A stretch of DNA of 64,000 nucleotides from Streptomyces sp. TSRI0281 (lineage in GTDB: Bacteria; Actinomycetota; Actinomycetes; Streptomycetales; Streptomycetaceae). Below are positions 52,432-61,594 of the stretch, piece after piece. Within the stretch, counting starts at the first letter, position 1. Every line of letters begins with the position of its first letter. The DNA lies in the NCBI RefSeq assembly GCF_001905125.1, contig NZ_LWLE01000001.1, positions 124,001-188,000 of the forward strand, in the 5' to 3' direction. The notes beneath the pieces were generated by a model, which searched no databases, was not told the origin of the DNA, and worked only from the letters and a program-made list of their open reading frames with translations. Both the position numbers and the translations under genes were made by a program.

Positions 52432-53934
52432 GTGAGTGACACCCCATTCGGATTCGGCCTTCCGCCGGAGGAGCCTGAGAACGGCGACGAGGGCAAGAAG
52501 AAGGACCCCACCGAAGGTGGGCAGGGCGCGGGCGGGCCAGGGAGCCCGTTCGGCTTCGGGCCGGGCGCGGGCGGGGACAACCCGTTCGCGGCGATGTTCG
52601 GCACGATGAACCCGAACGACCTGGGCGCCGCCTTCCAGCAGCTGGGCCAGATGCTGAGCTACGAGGGCGGTCCCGTCAACTGGGACATGGCCAAGCAGAT
52701 CGCCCGCCAGACGGTCTCCCAGGGGACCCCGGACGGCACCAAGGACGCGAGCGTCGGGCCTTCGGAGCGCACCGCTGTCGACGAGGCCCTGCGGCTGGCC
52801 GACCTCTGGCTGGACGGCGTGACCTCGCTGCCCTCGGGTTCGGTCTCGACCGTGGCGTGGAGCCGCGCGGAGTGGGTCGAGGCGTCCCTCCCCGCGTGGA
52901 AGCAGCTGGTCGACCCGGTGGCCGAGCGTGTCGGCCTGGCCATGGGTGATGTGCTGCCCGAGGAGATGCAGGCCATGGCGGGCCCGCTGATCGGCATGAT
53001 GCGGTCGATGGGCGGCGCCATGTTCGGCCAGCAGATCGGGCAGGCCGTGGGCGTTCTCGCAGGTGAGGTGGTCGGTTCCACGGACATCGGGCTGCCGCTC
53101 GGCCCGGCCGGCAAGGCCGCGCTCCTCCCGCTGAACGTGGAACAGTTCGGCAAGGACCTGAGCGTCCCGCAGGACGAGGTGCGGCTGTATCTGGCACTGC
53201 GCGAGGCCGCCCACCAGCGGCTCTTCGCCCATGTGCCGTGGCTGCGCTCGCACCTGTTCGGTGCGGTCGAGGCATACGCCCGGGGCATCAAGGTCGACAC
53301 CAGCAAGCTGGAGGACGTCGTCGGCCAGTTCGACCCCTCGCAGCCGGAGCAGCTTCAGGACGCCCTTCAGCAGGGCATGTTCCAGCCGGAGGACACGCCC
53401 GAGCAGAAGGCGTCGCTGGCCCGCCTGGAAACGGCCCTGGCCCTGGTCGAGGGCTGGGTGGACGCCGTGGTCCACGAGGCCGCCAAGTCCCGGCTGACCT
53501 CGGCGGACGCGTTGCGCGAGACCCTGCGCAGGCGCCGCGCCTCCGGTGGCCCCGCCGAGCAGACCTTCGCCACCCTCATCGGCCTCCAGCTGCGTCCGCG
53601 CCGACTGCGGGACGCCTCGCGGCTGTGGGCCTCGCTCACGGACGCCCGGGGCCTGGAGGGCCGCGACGGCCTGTGGGAGCACCCCGACATGCTGCCGACC
53701 GCCCATGACCTGGACGACCCGGACGGCTTCGTGCACCACGAGCAGCTGGACTTCTCCGAGCTGGACAAGATGCTCGGCGAGGCCGCGAAGGGGTCGCACA
53801 GGCCGGCCGCCGATCCGGCGGACGCGCGGAAGAGCGAGGACACCGACGGCAAGAGCGAGCCGAAGGCGGACGGCGGCAAGGACGAGCCGAAGGCCGACGG
53901 CGGCAAGGACAGCAAGGACGACAGCGACCAGTGA
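52432..53934 (+). CDS. Zinc-dependent metalloprotease family (DUF2342) protein
   Basis: This 500-residue actinobacterial protein is of the DUF2342 type. An N-terminal Gly/Pro/Phe-rich low-complexity segment (DTPFGFGLPPEEPENGDE, SPFGFGPGAGGDNPF) precedes the domain (about 60-440) containing the putative metal motif ALREAAHQRLFAHVPWLRSH near 256. A Lys/Asp/Gly repeat tail follows (KADGGKDEPKADGGKD). Peptidase activity is assumed from the family name and is unproven. GTG 52432 has GAGGAA upstream. It is coupled to the Nudix gene by GTGA overlap. Confidence 0.85.
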   Translation: MSDTPFGFGLPPEEPENGDEGKKKDPTEGGQGAGGPGSPFGFGPGAGGDNPFAAMFGTMNPNDLGAAFQQLGQMLSYEGGPVNWDMAKQIARQTVSQGTPDGTKDASVGPSERTAVDEALRLADLWLDGVTSLPSGSVSTVAWSRAEWVEASLPAWKQLVDPVAERVGLAMGDVLPEEMQAMAGPLIGMMRSMGGAMFGQQIGQAVGVLAGEVVGSTDIGLPLGPAGKAALLPLNVEQFGKDLSVPQDEVRLYLALREAAHQRLFAHVPWLRSHLFGAVEAYARGIKVDTSKLEDVVGQFDPSQPEQLQDALQQGMFQPEDTPEQKASLARLETALALVEGWVDAVVHEAAKSRLTSADALRETLRRRRASGGPAEQTFATLIGLQLRPRRLRDASRLWASLTDARGLEGRDGLWEHPDMLPTAHDLDDPDGFVHHEQLDFSELDKMLGEAAKGSHRPAADPADARKSEDTDGKSEPKADGGKDEPKADGGKDSKDDSDQ

Positions 53935-54479
53935 GCCTGCACGACGACGCCGTTCTCGTACTGAAAAGCTTCGACGGGGACGAGGACGGGGGCCAGGCAG
54001 GGCTGCGTCAGACCTATCTGGACCATCTGGCGTGGCATCCGGACGGCATGTGGAAGGCGTGCGGTGCCGGTCATGTGACGGCCAGCGCCCTGGTGATCGA
54101 TCCGGAGCGTGGCCGCGTCCTGCTGACGCTGCACAAGAAGCTGCGGATGTGGCTCCAGATGGGCGGCCACTGCGAACCGCAGGACGCCACGCTGAGCGCC
54201 GCGGCGCTCCGTGAGGCGACGGAGGAGTCCGGCATCACCGGGCTCACCCTGCTCCCGGGCGGGCCGGTGCGCCTGGACCGGCACCCGATCCCGTCGCCGT
54301 GCCACTGGCATCTCGATGTGCAGTACGCCGCGCTGGCTCCGGCCGGCGCGACGGAGCAGATCAGCGAGGAATCGCTGGACCTGCGCTGGTTCGCGTACGA
54401 CGAGGTGGCGGCCGTGGCCGACGAGTCGGTCGTGCGGCTGCTGGAGCGGACACGCGTCGCGCTGGGACAGAACCGGTAG
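53931..54479 (+). CDS. Nudix hydrolase
   Basis: This 182-residue Nudix-fold hydrolase has its box around GGHCEPQDATLSAAALREAT followed by EESGI (about 83-107). The REATEESGI metal half is standard; the preceding part is the GGHxEPxD variant of a MutT-like subfamily. Substrate could be a nucleoside diphosphate derivative. The start overlaps the protease stop by GTGA, so the pair is co-translated. Confidence 0.88.
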   Translation: MSLHDDAVLVLKSFDGDEDGGQAGLRQTYLDHLAWHPDGMWKACGAGHVTASALVIDPERGRVLLTLHKKLRMWLQMGGHCEPQDATLSAAALREATEESGITGLTLLPGGPVRLDRHPIPSPCHWHLDVQYAALAPAGATEQISEESLDLRWFAYDEVAAVADESVVRLLERTRVALGQNR

Positions 54480-54576
54480 CTGTCCCGGCGTGCGCACCGG
54501 CCGCTGGGGCGAGCTGTCCGGCGGTACGCCCCGCCCGGACCGGCCGAGCCGTACGGCCGCCCGGAGTGGACACGCG

Positions 54577-54611
54577 TAAGGGGCGGCCCCCTTTTGAGAG
54601 GCCGCCCCTTA
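54577..54611. terminator. Bidirectional terminator between the Nudix and AIM24 genes
   Basis: TAAGGGGCGGCC (54577-54588) pairs with GGCCGCCCCTTA (54600-54611), loop CCCCTTTTGAG-like, between convergent genes. Confidence 0.8.
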
Positions 54612-54641
54612 CCGCTGCCCGGCTGTCGCGGACAGTGCCGG

Positions 54642-55397
54642 TCAGTTCCAGGCGTTGTTCTGGTTCTGGCTGTGGGCGCCCTGCTGACCCACACCGAACT
54701 GGGCGCGCGCGCCCTGGCCGATCTGGGCGTTCTGCGGGGGCATGACCTCACTCGGCTGGACCAGGGCGAACCCCTGGCCGAGGAAGCTGAGCTCCCAGCC
54801 CTCCCCCGTGTTGCCCCGCCGCCGGAAGACACCCGTGGAGTGCGTCTGGGCCTGCATCTGCACGCGCAGCGAGCTGGACCAGGCGACGATCGCATCGGCG
54901 TCGACGTTGACGTACTTCTCCGGGGTGACCTGCATCATCAGCGGCTGGCCGGAGGTCATGAGGGCGACCTTGCCGGAGCCGGAGATATTGAGCTGGTACT
55001 TGCCGGAGCCGGAGATTCCGTACTGGCTGTCCACCGCGATGACCTCGGTGTGCAGCGAGGAGTCGAGCGCGAGGACATAGGCGCTGTCCACGGTCATGCC
55101 CTCGCGGTCGACATCCACGACGTGGATGTACTGGGCGAGGTTGGCGAGGTAGACGGTGCCCTGGCCGGAGCAGCGCATCAGGTCGAGGCCCTCACCGGTG
55201 TTCGCGCGGGCGCGGCGCTGTCCCTGCGACTGGTACTCGCCGTCGAAATCCATCAGCCCCTGGTAGGCGACCATGGCGCCCTTGCGGGCGAGGACGTCGT
55301 CGTGGCCGGTCAGCGCGACCCGCAGGAGCTGCGGGTTCTGGATCGCGTACCGGTCCTGGGTCTGCTGCTCGGTGTGGCTGAAAAGCGGACTCTGCAT
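54642..55397 (-). CDS. AIM24 family protein (copy 1)
   Basis: This 251-residue protein of the AIM24/TerB-linked family is made of beta-strand repeats (VLARKGAMVAYQGLMDF near 35; LMRCSGQGTVYLANLAQYIH near 73; DADAIVAWSSSLRVQMQAQ near 166; LSFLGQGFALVQPSEV near 205). The C-terminus is Gln/Asn-rich (FGVGQQGAHSQNQNNAWN). The family is named after a yeast mitochondrial protein; its bacterial role is unknown but it often accompanies tellurite-resistance-type Ter genes. ATG 55397 has GGGAGGGAG eight bases upstream. It lies 19 bases after copy 2. Confidence 0.87.
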   Translation of the reverse strand: MQSPLFSHTEQQTQDRYAIQNPQLLRVALTGHDDVLARKGAMVAYQGLMDFDGEYQSQGQRRARANTGEGLDLMRCSGQGTVYLANLAQYIHVVDVDREGMTVDSAYVLALDSSLHTEVIAVDSQYGISGSGKYQLNISGSGKVALMTSGQPLMMQVTPEKYVNVDADAIVAWSSSLRVQMQAQTHSTGVFRRRGNTGEGWELSFLGQGFALVQPSEVMPPQNAQIGQGARAQFGVGQQGAHSQNQNNAWN

Positions 55398-55416
55398 GAT
55401 GTGTTCTCCCTCCCGC

Positions 55417-56097
55417 TCAGTTCTGGATCCGCAGCCGGTCGGTACTGTCCTCGCTCGGCTGGACGACGACGATGCCCTGTCCCGAGAAGGCCATCTGGTA
55501 CGCCTCTCCGCTGCCGCGCCCGATCAGCGAGCCGGCCTTGAAGCTGCGCTTGCCCTTCACCTTCAGGTTCGGGGACCAGGCGACGAGCGCGTCCGGGTCG
55601 ACGTACGTCTCGTCCTCGCCGCGTCCGCAGTCGACGACGATCGGGGTGCCCCGAGAGGTGATGGCGACCCATCCGGTTCCCTGGATGACGACGTTCCACA
55701 GCCCCTGACCTGCGAATTTGGCGAGTCCCTTGACCTTCTCCACTCCCCAGGTGAGGTGGGCGTCGAAGGCAAGGAGGTTGGTGCCGTTGACCGAGAGGGA
55801 GTCGTTGTCGAGGTTGATGACGACCACATCGGCGCCGTAGTCGGCAAGGTAGAGCAGTCCGTCGCCGGAGCACTTCATGACGGGTGTGCCCTCGCCGGTG
55901 ACCCACTGGGAGGCGGCCTGCCGGACGGCCGGCGGGTTGGGCTCGTACTGGATGAAGCCCTCGTAGGCCACCATCGAGCCGGTACGCGCGTAGAGGTCCT
56001 GCCCGGAGGCCATGGCGACCTTGAGCATGGTCTTGCCGTGGTTCTCCATGCGGGCCGTGACGGGGGTCGGGGCGTAGCCCGCGAGTTGCTGATTCAT
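55417..56097 (-). CDS. AIM24 family protein (copy 2)
   Basis: This 226-residue AIM24 protein has the same strand pattern (LYARTGSMVAYEGFIQY; VMKCSGDGLLYLADYGADVV; DPDALVAWSPNLKVKGKRSF; MAFSGQGIVVVQPSED) but a distinct N-terminus. It lies 11 bases downstream of the TerD-AIM24 gene and 19 before copy 1, so all three are probably one operon encoding interacting paralogues. Confidence 0.87.
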   Translation of the reverse strand: MNQQLAGYAPTPVTARMENHGKTMLKVAMASGQDLYARTGSMVAYEGFIQYEPNPPAVRQAASQWVTGEGTPVMKCSGDGLLYLADYGADVVVINLDNDSLSVNGTNLLAFDAHLTWGVEKVKGLAKFAGQGLWNVVIQGTGWVAITSRGTPIVVDCGRGEDETYVDPDALVAWSPNLKVKGKRSFKAGSLIGRGSGEAYQMAFSGQGIVVVQPSEDSTDRLRIQN

Positions 56098-56108
56098 GAC
56101 GGGCTCCC

Positions 56109-57740
56109 TCAGACCTCGTAGGGCTGGACGACGATGAAGTTGCCGGGGGCTCCCCGGAACTGGAGGTTCACGGTCTCTCCGCTGTGTCCCGGGTACGCGT
56201 TGCGGCGCAGCCGGACCTGACTGGAGATGATCACCTGGGACGCGGACGACCAGGCCACGACGGCGTTGCAGTCGGCGAAGGTGGTCGGGGTGACCGGCAG
56301 GACGACCGGTGTTCCGTGCGTCTTGACGATCACGGTGCCGGAGCCCTGGAACTGCATGGTGAACAGGGCGCCACCGGGAATGCCGTGGCCCTCGATCCGG
56401 CGGACCTCGTACTGCAGCGACTCGTCGAAGGCGAGGACGCTCTCCGCGGAGACGCAGATGCCGTCGCCCTGCAGCTCGATGGGGTGCAGGTGCGCACCCT
56501 CCTCGGCGAGGAAGACCTGGCCCTTGCCCGTACAGCGCATCAGCTGCATCTCCTGGCCCGTGGCGTTACCGACCACACGGCCCGCGAAACCCGCGCTCTT
56601 GTAGCCGAAGTCGACCTTGCCCTGGTACATCACCATGCTGCCCTGCCGGGCGAGCACACCGGCGCCGCCCATGGTCAGGTCGACCCGCATCAGCTGCTGG
56701 TTCTGCGGGGTCCAGCGCTGCCCGGTGGCCGTCTCCTTGTAGGGCTGGAGAGCCGCCTGCAGACCGGCACCACCCTGCGGGACTCCCTGCGGTACTCCGG
56801 GCGGCATTCCGCCGGGAGGCTGCTGCCCGAAGGGCGCCTGGCCCGGCTGCCCGAAGGGGGCGGGCACCTGCTGACCGTACGGTGCCTGAGCCGGCTGTCC
56901 GTACGGTGCGGGCGCCTGCTGTCCATAAGGAGCCGCGGGCGGTGCGCCCTGGCCCGGAACCTGCCCGAACTGCGGCGGCGGGGGCGGCTGCCCCGGCTGC
57001 CCGTACGGGGACGGCGCCTGTGGTGCCAGCGGCGCCGCCATGGTCGGCGCGGTGTGCATCGGCTGCTGCGGCGCGGGCGGGGCGCCGAAGGACGGTGCGG
57101 GCTGCGGTACCTGCGGGGCGGGCGGAGCTCCGAAGGCCGGTGGTGCGGTGGCCTGGGCGGGCGGGGCGAACGAGGGGGCCGCGGCCTGCGGTTGCGGAGC
57201 GGCCGGTTCCTCCTCGGCGACCTCGCCGCCGAAGTTCTTCAGCAGCGCGTCGAGACCGCCGTCGAAGCCCTGGCCGACGGCGGCGAACCGCCAGACGTCC
57301 TTGAGATAGAAGTCGCCCAGCATGACCGCGCGCTCGGTGGTGAACTCCGAGCCGGTGAAGGCGTATCTGACGACTTCCTCGCCGCCCGCGACGATCCGGA
57401 TATATCCGGGGGCGACCTGCGACATCTGTCCGGCACCGTCGAGAGTCGCGGTGAAGGAGAGCTTGTGGATGTTCGCCGGAATGCGGTCGAGAGTGACGCG
57501 GAACGACTCGGTGTCACCGGCCTGGGCACCGAGCAGCTGAATGGACTCCTCGGGCGATTTCGGCTGATTGAAGAAGATGAAATACCGGTCGTCCGAGAGC
57601 TGTTCATTGGCGTCGAGGCCGAAGCAGCTGATGTCGAAGGTCAGTCCGGGGGCAGCGATCTGCACACCTACGTACAGATCCGTCCCTGGTGTGAGATCAC
57701 TGATCTTGGCCTTGTGGCCGCGTTGGAATTCCCTGGCCAT
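56109..57740 (-). CDS. TerD-AIM24 fusion protein
   Basis: This 543-residue three-part protein has an N-terminal TerD domain at about 1-175 (DLYVGVQIAAPGLTFDISCF, NEQLSDDRYFIFFNQ, SDD-type calcium-site residues). A 150-residue Pro/Gln/Ala/Gly linker with PYGQPAQ-type repeats follows (about 180-335), and a C-terminal AIM24 domain from about 345 (VLARQGSMVMYQGKVDFGYK, DCNAVVAWSSASQVIISSQ). TerD proteins bind calcium and take part in stress and development in Streptomyces. It is first in the three-gene AIM24 operon. The linker repeat count may vary among strains. Confidence 0.9.
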   Translation of the reverse strand: MAREFQRGHKAKISDLTPGTDLYVGVQIAAPGLTFDISCFGLDANEQLSDDRYFIFFNQPKSPEESIQLLGAQAGDTESFRVTLDRIPANIHKLSFTATLDGAGQMSQVAPGYIRIVAGGEEVVRYAFTGSEFTTERAVMLGDFYLKDVWRFAAVGQGFDGGLDALLKNFGGEVAEEEPAAPQPQAAAPSFAPPAQATAPPAFGAPPAPQVPQPAPSFGAPPAPQQPMHTAPTMAAPLAPQAPSPYGQPGQPPPPPQFGQVPGQGAPPAAPYGQQAPAPYGQPAQAPYGQQVPAPFGQPGQAPFGQQPPGGMPPGVPQGVPQGGAGLQAALQPYKETATGQRWTPQNQQLMRVDLTMGGAGVLARQGSMVMYQGKVDFGYKSAGFAGRVVGNATGQEMQLMRCTGKGQVFLAEEGAHLHPIELQGDGICVSAESVLAFDESLQYEVRRIEGHGIPGGALFTMQFQGSGTVIVKTHGTPVVLPVTPTTFADCNAVVAWSSASQVIISSQVRLRRNAYPGHSGETVNLQFRGAPGNFIVVQPYEV

Positions 57741-57939
57741 GCGTAACGACCGTCCCCCATCCCGAGGTGAATACGTCGCGTCAGGCTAACCGCAAACCAC
57801 GACAATGAGCCAAGTCGGTACACACCCGGTACAGAATCACCGAACGTCACCTGTCACGTAACGTCGGCCGTCACTCTTCGCGCACGCCGACGTCCGCTCC
57901 CCGCGTACGCCGACCCTCACTTCTCGCCTACGGCGGGCG

Positions 57940-58563
57940 TCACTCCTCGCGTGCGGCGGGCAGGTGCGGCAGCTGATCGGCCGCCACCACTCCTTCGAGA
58001 TAGCCACGGGCCCGTTCGGTACGCGGATACGTTTCCAGAAGGCGCCAGAACCGCGGGCCGTGCCCGGGAACCAGCAGGTGGGCCAGCTCGTGGACGAGTA
58101 CGTAGTCGACCACGTACTCCGGCATCCCCTGCAGCCGGTGCGAGAGCCGGATACTGCCCTCGGCCGGGGTACAGGACCCCCACCGGGTGTTCTGGTTGGT
58201 CACCCAGCGCACCGACACGGGCCTGGCCCGACCGTCGAAATACTGGGCGGACAGCCGCTCGGCGCGCGCCGCCAGCTCGCTGTCCCCGAAGACGCGCTTG
58301 CTCTCCTGGGCCGCGAGCTTGTCGAGCATCAGGCCGACCCAGCGCTGCTCCTCCGCCTCCGACATCCGGGCGGGGATGAGCACGATCGTGCGGCCGCCCT
58401 CCCGGTACGCGGAGACCGTTCTTCTGCGCCGGGTGCTCCTGCGGACCTCGACCGCGCTCGTCGCCGAGGCGCGGGGCTGGGGGGCGGCCGCGCTGCGCTG
58501 AGGGGTTCCGGCGCTGCGCGCGGGGGTCTCCCCGGCAAAACCGGGTGACGGGTCGGCGGGCAC
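57940..58563 (-). CDS. SprT-like/YgjP-type metallopeptidase (M48-like)
   Basis: This 207-residue protein has the zinc motif VHELAHLLVPGHGPRFWRL (HExxH plus distal His, about 160-178) and conserved RWGSCT near 129, typical of YgjP/DUF45 proteins. An Ala/Pro/Ser-rich N-terminus leads to VEVRRSTRRRRTVSAYRE. No secretion signal is seen. The GTG at 58563 begins MPADPSPG. No Shine-Dalgarno site is obvious. The 3' region 57845-57955 contains short degenerate CGCGTACGCCGAC-type repeats. Confidence 0.82.
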   Translation of the reverse strand: MPADPSPGFAGETPARSAGTPQRSAAAPQPRASATSAVEVRRSTRRRRTVSAYREGGRTIVLIPARMSEAEEQRWVGLMLDKLAAQESKRVFGDSELAARAERLSAQYFDGRARPVSVRWVTNQNTRWGSCTPAEGSIRLSHRLQGMPEYVVDYVLVHELAHLLVPGHGPRFWRLLETYPRTERARGYLEGVVAADQLPHLPAAREE

Positions 58564-58699
58564 GCCCCGACGTTACCCGCTGTCAGTGGGGGAAGTCCCG
58601 CCTCCGGGTCGGTTCGGCGCTGATCCGCTCCGTGGCATGCACCATTTGAACGACTAATACCCCATGCCTGTGGACAACTTTCCGCGCGCTTCGCCGTCG

Positions 58700-58785
58700 G
58701 CCTGCATTCTGAGAACGGATCCACGGAACCGCGGAACAACGGATCACCGCACCGTGGATCCGTGGATCCGTGCATCTGTTGATCT
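58700..58785. repeat. Cluster of GGATCCGTG/CACGGATCC inverted repeats
   Basis: GAACGGATCCACGGAACCGCGG faces CCGTGGATCCGTGGATCCGTG across about 30 bases, upstream of the RRE-ThiF-like gene. It can fold in several registers. It may be an operator or just simple-sequence expansion. Confidence 0.5.
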
Positions 58786-58845
58786 TGCGAGGCGGCCGGG
58801 CGCCGCCCGTGCGCGGAGTTCGTGAAACCGACCGGGGGAGAAGTC

Positions 58846-59991
58846 ATGCATCCGATGTTGAAGCCCGCGCTGCGCCGGGCATGGCGTGGACGGAACACCG
58901 TGCAATTCGGTGTGACTCCCGCGCATGCGGTGACGCTGGGTCCGCTGGATATCGCCACCGCCAGTTTTCTGGAACTGCTCGACGGCACGCGCGGACTGCC
59001 GCTGCTTCGCGAAGAGGCTCGCGCGCTGGACCTGTCGGACCGTCACGTGGACACGCTGGTGAAGAGGTTGGCCGCGGCGGGGCTGCTCGACGATCCGCGG
59101 GCGGGTGGCCCGGGGGCGGACGCGCTGCGTCACCGTGCCGAAGCCATGGAGCGGCAGCGCCCGGACGTGGCCTCACTCTCCGTGGTCCATCCGGAGCCGG
59201 GCAGCGGCCTTCGGCGGCTTGCGGCCCGGCGGGCCATGCGGGTCCAGGTGAGGGGTGCCGGCCGGGTCGGTGCCGCCATCGCCGCGGTGCTGTCCGGCTC
59301 GGGGGTGGGCCGGGTCGACGTTCTGGACGGCGGGCACACCGAACCGTGGGACATCGCGCCCGGGGGGCTTCCGGCGGCGGCCGTCGGGGAGCGGCGGGAC
59401 AGCGCCGCCCGCCAGCTGGTCCGCCGGTCGGCGGTCGGCGGGTCCCCTCGCGCGGCGGAGACGGACCGTCGCTCGGAGAGCGGCGAGCCCGGACTGTCCC
59501 TGATCGTCGTCGCCCCTCGGGACGGGCTCGCGGTGTACGCACCCGACCCGGCGGTGGCCGGGCCCTGGATCGCGTCGGGCACTCCTCATCTCTACGCGGG
59601 GGTGATCGAGGCCACCGGAGTGGTCGGCCCGCTCGTGCTGCCCGGGGGAACGGGATGCGCCGGTTGTCTGGCGCTGCGGCGCGCGGACCAGGACGAGCAG
59701 TGGCCGAGGATGCTGACGCAGTGGCGGTCCGGGCGTCGCGGCGCGGTACCTGCCTGTGACCTGGGGCTGGCCACGGCGGTGGCCGGTCTGGCGGCGGCGC
59801 ACGCTCTGTCCTTCCTGGACGGTGAGCTGCCGGGGAGCACGGGTGCCCGGTGGGAGGCCGCGCTGCCGCTGTTGGACTGGCGCTCGGAACGGATCGGACC
59901 GCATCTCGACTGTTCCTGTGGTGCGGCTGGGCAGACTGAGGGGGAACTCACCTCCGAGGCCGGACCGGCTCACGACACAATGGCCGGGTGA
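58846..59991 (+). CDS. Orphan RRE-ThiF-like (TOMM cyclodehydratase-type) protein
   Basis: This 381-residue protein has an N-terminal winged-helix segment (about 1-90) resembling the RiPP-precursor recognition element. An E1/ThiF-like nucleotide fold follows, with RGAGRVGAAIAAVLSGSG near 134 and LIVVAPRDGLAVYAPDP near 218. Cys pairs CAGC near 277 and CSC near 364 could hold a zinc, as in the scaffold domain of azoline cyclodehydratases. No YcaO partner or precursor peptide is beside it. ATG 58846 follows GGGGGAG. The next gene, an ABC1 kinase, starts 61 bases downstream. It may act with a distant YcaO or have a non-RiPP role. Confidence 0.65.
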   Translation: MHPMLKPALRRAWRGRNTVQFGVTPAHAVTLGPLDIATASFLELLDGTRGLPLLREEARALDLSDRHVDTLVKRLAAAGLLDDPRAGGPGADALRHRAEAMERQRPDVASLSVVHPEPGSGLRRLAARRAMRVQVRGAGRVGAAIAAVLSGSGVGRVDVLDGGHTEPWDIAPGGLPAAAVGERRDSAARQLVRRSAVGGSPRAAETDRRSESGEPGLSLIVVAPRDGLAVYAPDPAVAGPWIASGTPHLYAGVIEATGVVGPLVLPGGTGCAGCLALRRADQDEQWPRMLTQWRSGRRGAVPACDLGLATAVAGLAAAHALSFLDGELPGSTGARWEAALPLLDWRSERIGPHLDCSCGAAGQTEGELTSEAGPAHDTMAG

Positions 59992-60052
59992 CCGCCGACG
60001 CAGCGATACCGGAGGCTCAAGCGGCACGGCACTCTGGGAACTGGAGGGGCAC

Positions 60053-61483
60053 ATGTCTGATCTACCCCGGAAGGCGGTCACCCGTACCGCCAAACTGGCC
60101 GCGCTCCCGCTCGGCTTCGCCGGCCGTGCCACCTGGGGCCTGGGCAAGCGGATCGGTGGCAAGTCCGCGGAGCTCGTCGCGCGCGAGGTGCAGCAGCGCA
60201 CGGCGGACCAGCTGTTCAAGACCTTGGGTGAGTTGAAGGGCGGGGCCATGAAGCTCGGCCAGGCGCTCTCCGTCTTCGAGTCGGCCCTGCCCGAGGAGGT
60301 CGCGGGTCCCTACCGGGCGGCACTGACCAAACTGCAGGAAGCGGCGCCGCCCATGCCGACCCGCACCGTCCACGGGGTGCTCGCGGAACGGCTCGGTGAG
60401 GACTGGCGGGAGTTGTTCGACGAGTTCCAGGACAAGCCGTCGGCTGCCGCGTCGATCGGGCAGGTGCACCGGGCCGTGTGGCACGACGGCCGCGAGGTCG
60501 CCGTGAAGGTGCAGTATCCGGGCGCGGGCGAGGCGCTGCTCTCGGATCTCACGCAGCTCAGCCGCTTCGCCAGGCTGCTCGGCCCGCTGATCCCCGGGAT
60601 GGACATCAAGCCCCTGATCAAGGAGCTGCGCGACCGGGTGTCCGAGGAGCTGGACTACGAACTGGAGGCGCGGGCCCAGCAGGAGCACGCCACGGAGTTC
60701 GAGGACGATCCCGATGTGGTGATCCCCGGGGTGGTGCACCAGTCCGATCAGGTGCTGGTGACCGAGTGGATCGACGGAATTCCGCTGTCCGAAGTGATCG
60801 CGGAGGGCACGACGGAGCAGCGGGACCGCGCGGGGCAGTTGCTGGCGCGCTTCCTCTTCTCGGGTCCGGCACGCACCGGCCTGCTGCACGCCGACCCCCA
60901 TCCGGGCAACTTCCGGCTGCTGCCCGCGGTGGCCGAGGACGGTGACGACGGCGACGGCGGACAGTGGCGGCTCGGGGTGCTGGACTTCGGAACGGTGGAC
61001 CGGCTGCCGGGCGGGCTGCCGCAGAACATCGGTGACTCGCTGCGGCTGACGCTGGAGGGCGACGCCGAGGCGGTGTACGGGCTGCTTAGGGAAGAGGGGT
61101 TCGTCAAGGACTCGATCGACCTCGTACCGGCCGCGGTGCTCGACTATCTGCTGCCGATCATCGAACCCGCGCAGGTGGAGGAGTTCACGTTCACCCGCGG
61201 CTGGCTGCGGACGCAGGCGGCCCGGATCGCGGATCCACGCTCCCCCGCCCATCAGCTGGGCAAGCAACTGAACCTTCCGCCGTCCTATCTGCTGATACAC
61301 CGGGTGACACTGAGCACGATCGGGGTGCTGTGCCAGCTGGGGGCGACGGTCCGGCTGCGGGACGAACTCGAATCCTGGCTGCCGGGATTCCTCGCGGAGT
61401 ACGACGAGGAGACCGGCGAGGTGGCCGACGAGCAGGGGACCGGAGCGGAGAGCGAGCAGGAGGACGCGGCCGTCGAGGTGTAG
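60053..61483 (+). CDS. ABC1/AarF/UbiB family atypical kinase
   Basis: This 476-residue atypical kinase-like protein has the N-terminal KxGQ motif GGAMKLGQALS near 65 and the Ala-rich nucleotide loop SAAASIGQVHRA near 129. Lys in VAVKVQYPG near 153, the catalytic loop LLHADPHPGNFR near 281 and metal-binding LDFGTVDRL near 312 complete the fold. It is related to UbiB and COQ8, linked to isoprenoid-quinone metabolism. A C-terminal acidic tail closes the protein. ATG 60053 has GGAGG five bases upstream. Confidence 0.9.
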   Translation: MSDLPRKAVTRTAKLAALPLGFAGRATWGLGKRIGGKSAELVAREVQQRTADQLFKTLGELKGGAMKLGQALSVFESALPEEVAGPYRAALTKLQEAAPPMPTRTVHGVLAERLGEDWRELFDEFQDKPSAAASIGQVHRAVWHDGREVAVKVQYPGAGEALLSDLTQLSRFARLLGPLIPGMDIKPLIKELRDRVSEELDYELEARAQQEHATEFEDDPDVVIPGVVHQSDQVLVTEWIDGIPLSEVIAEGTTEQRDRAGQLLARFLFSGPARTGLLHADPHPGNFRLLPAVAEDGDDGDGGQWRLGVLDFGTVDRLPGGLPQNIGDSLRLTLEGDAEAVYGLLREEGFVKDSIDLVPAAVLDYLLPIIEPAQVEEFTFTRGWLRTQAARIADPRSPAHQLGKQLNLPPSYLLIHRVTLSTIGVLCQLGATVRLRDELESWLPGFLAEYDEETGEVADEQGTGAESEQEDAAVEV

Positions 61484-61594
61484 GTGCCAGTGCGGGCGGA
61501 GTGTCTGCGTGGGGCGGGATGAGCGGAGCGGCCGGAGGGCTGGGCCGGGCGGGGCGGGGCGGGGCTGGGCCAGCGGAGCCGCCCGAGGGGCGGC

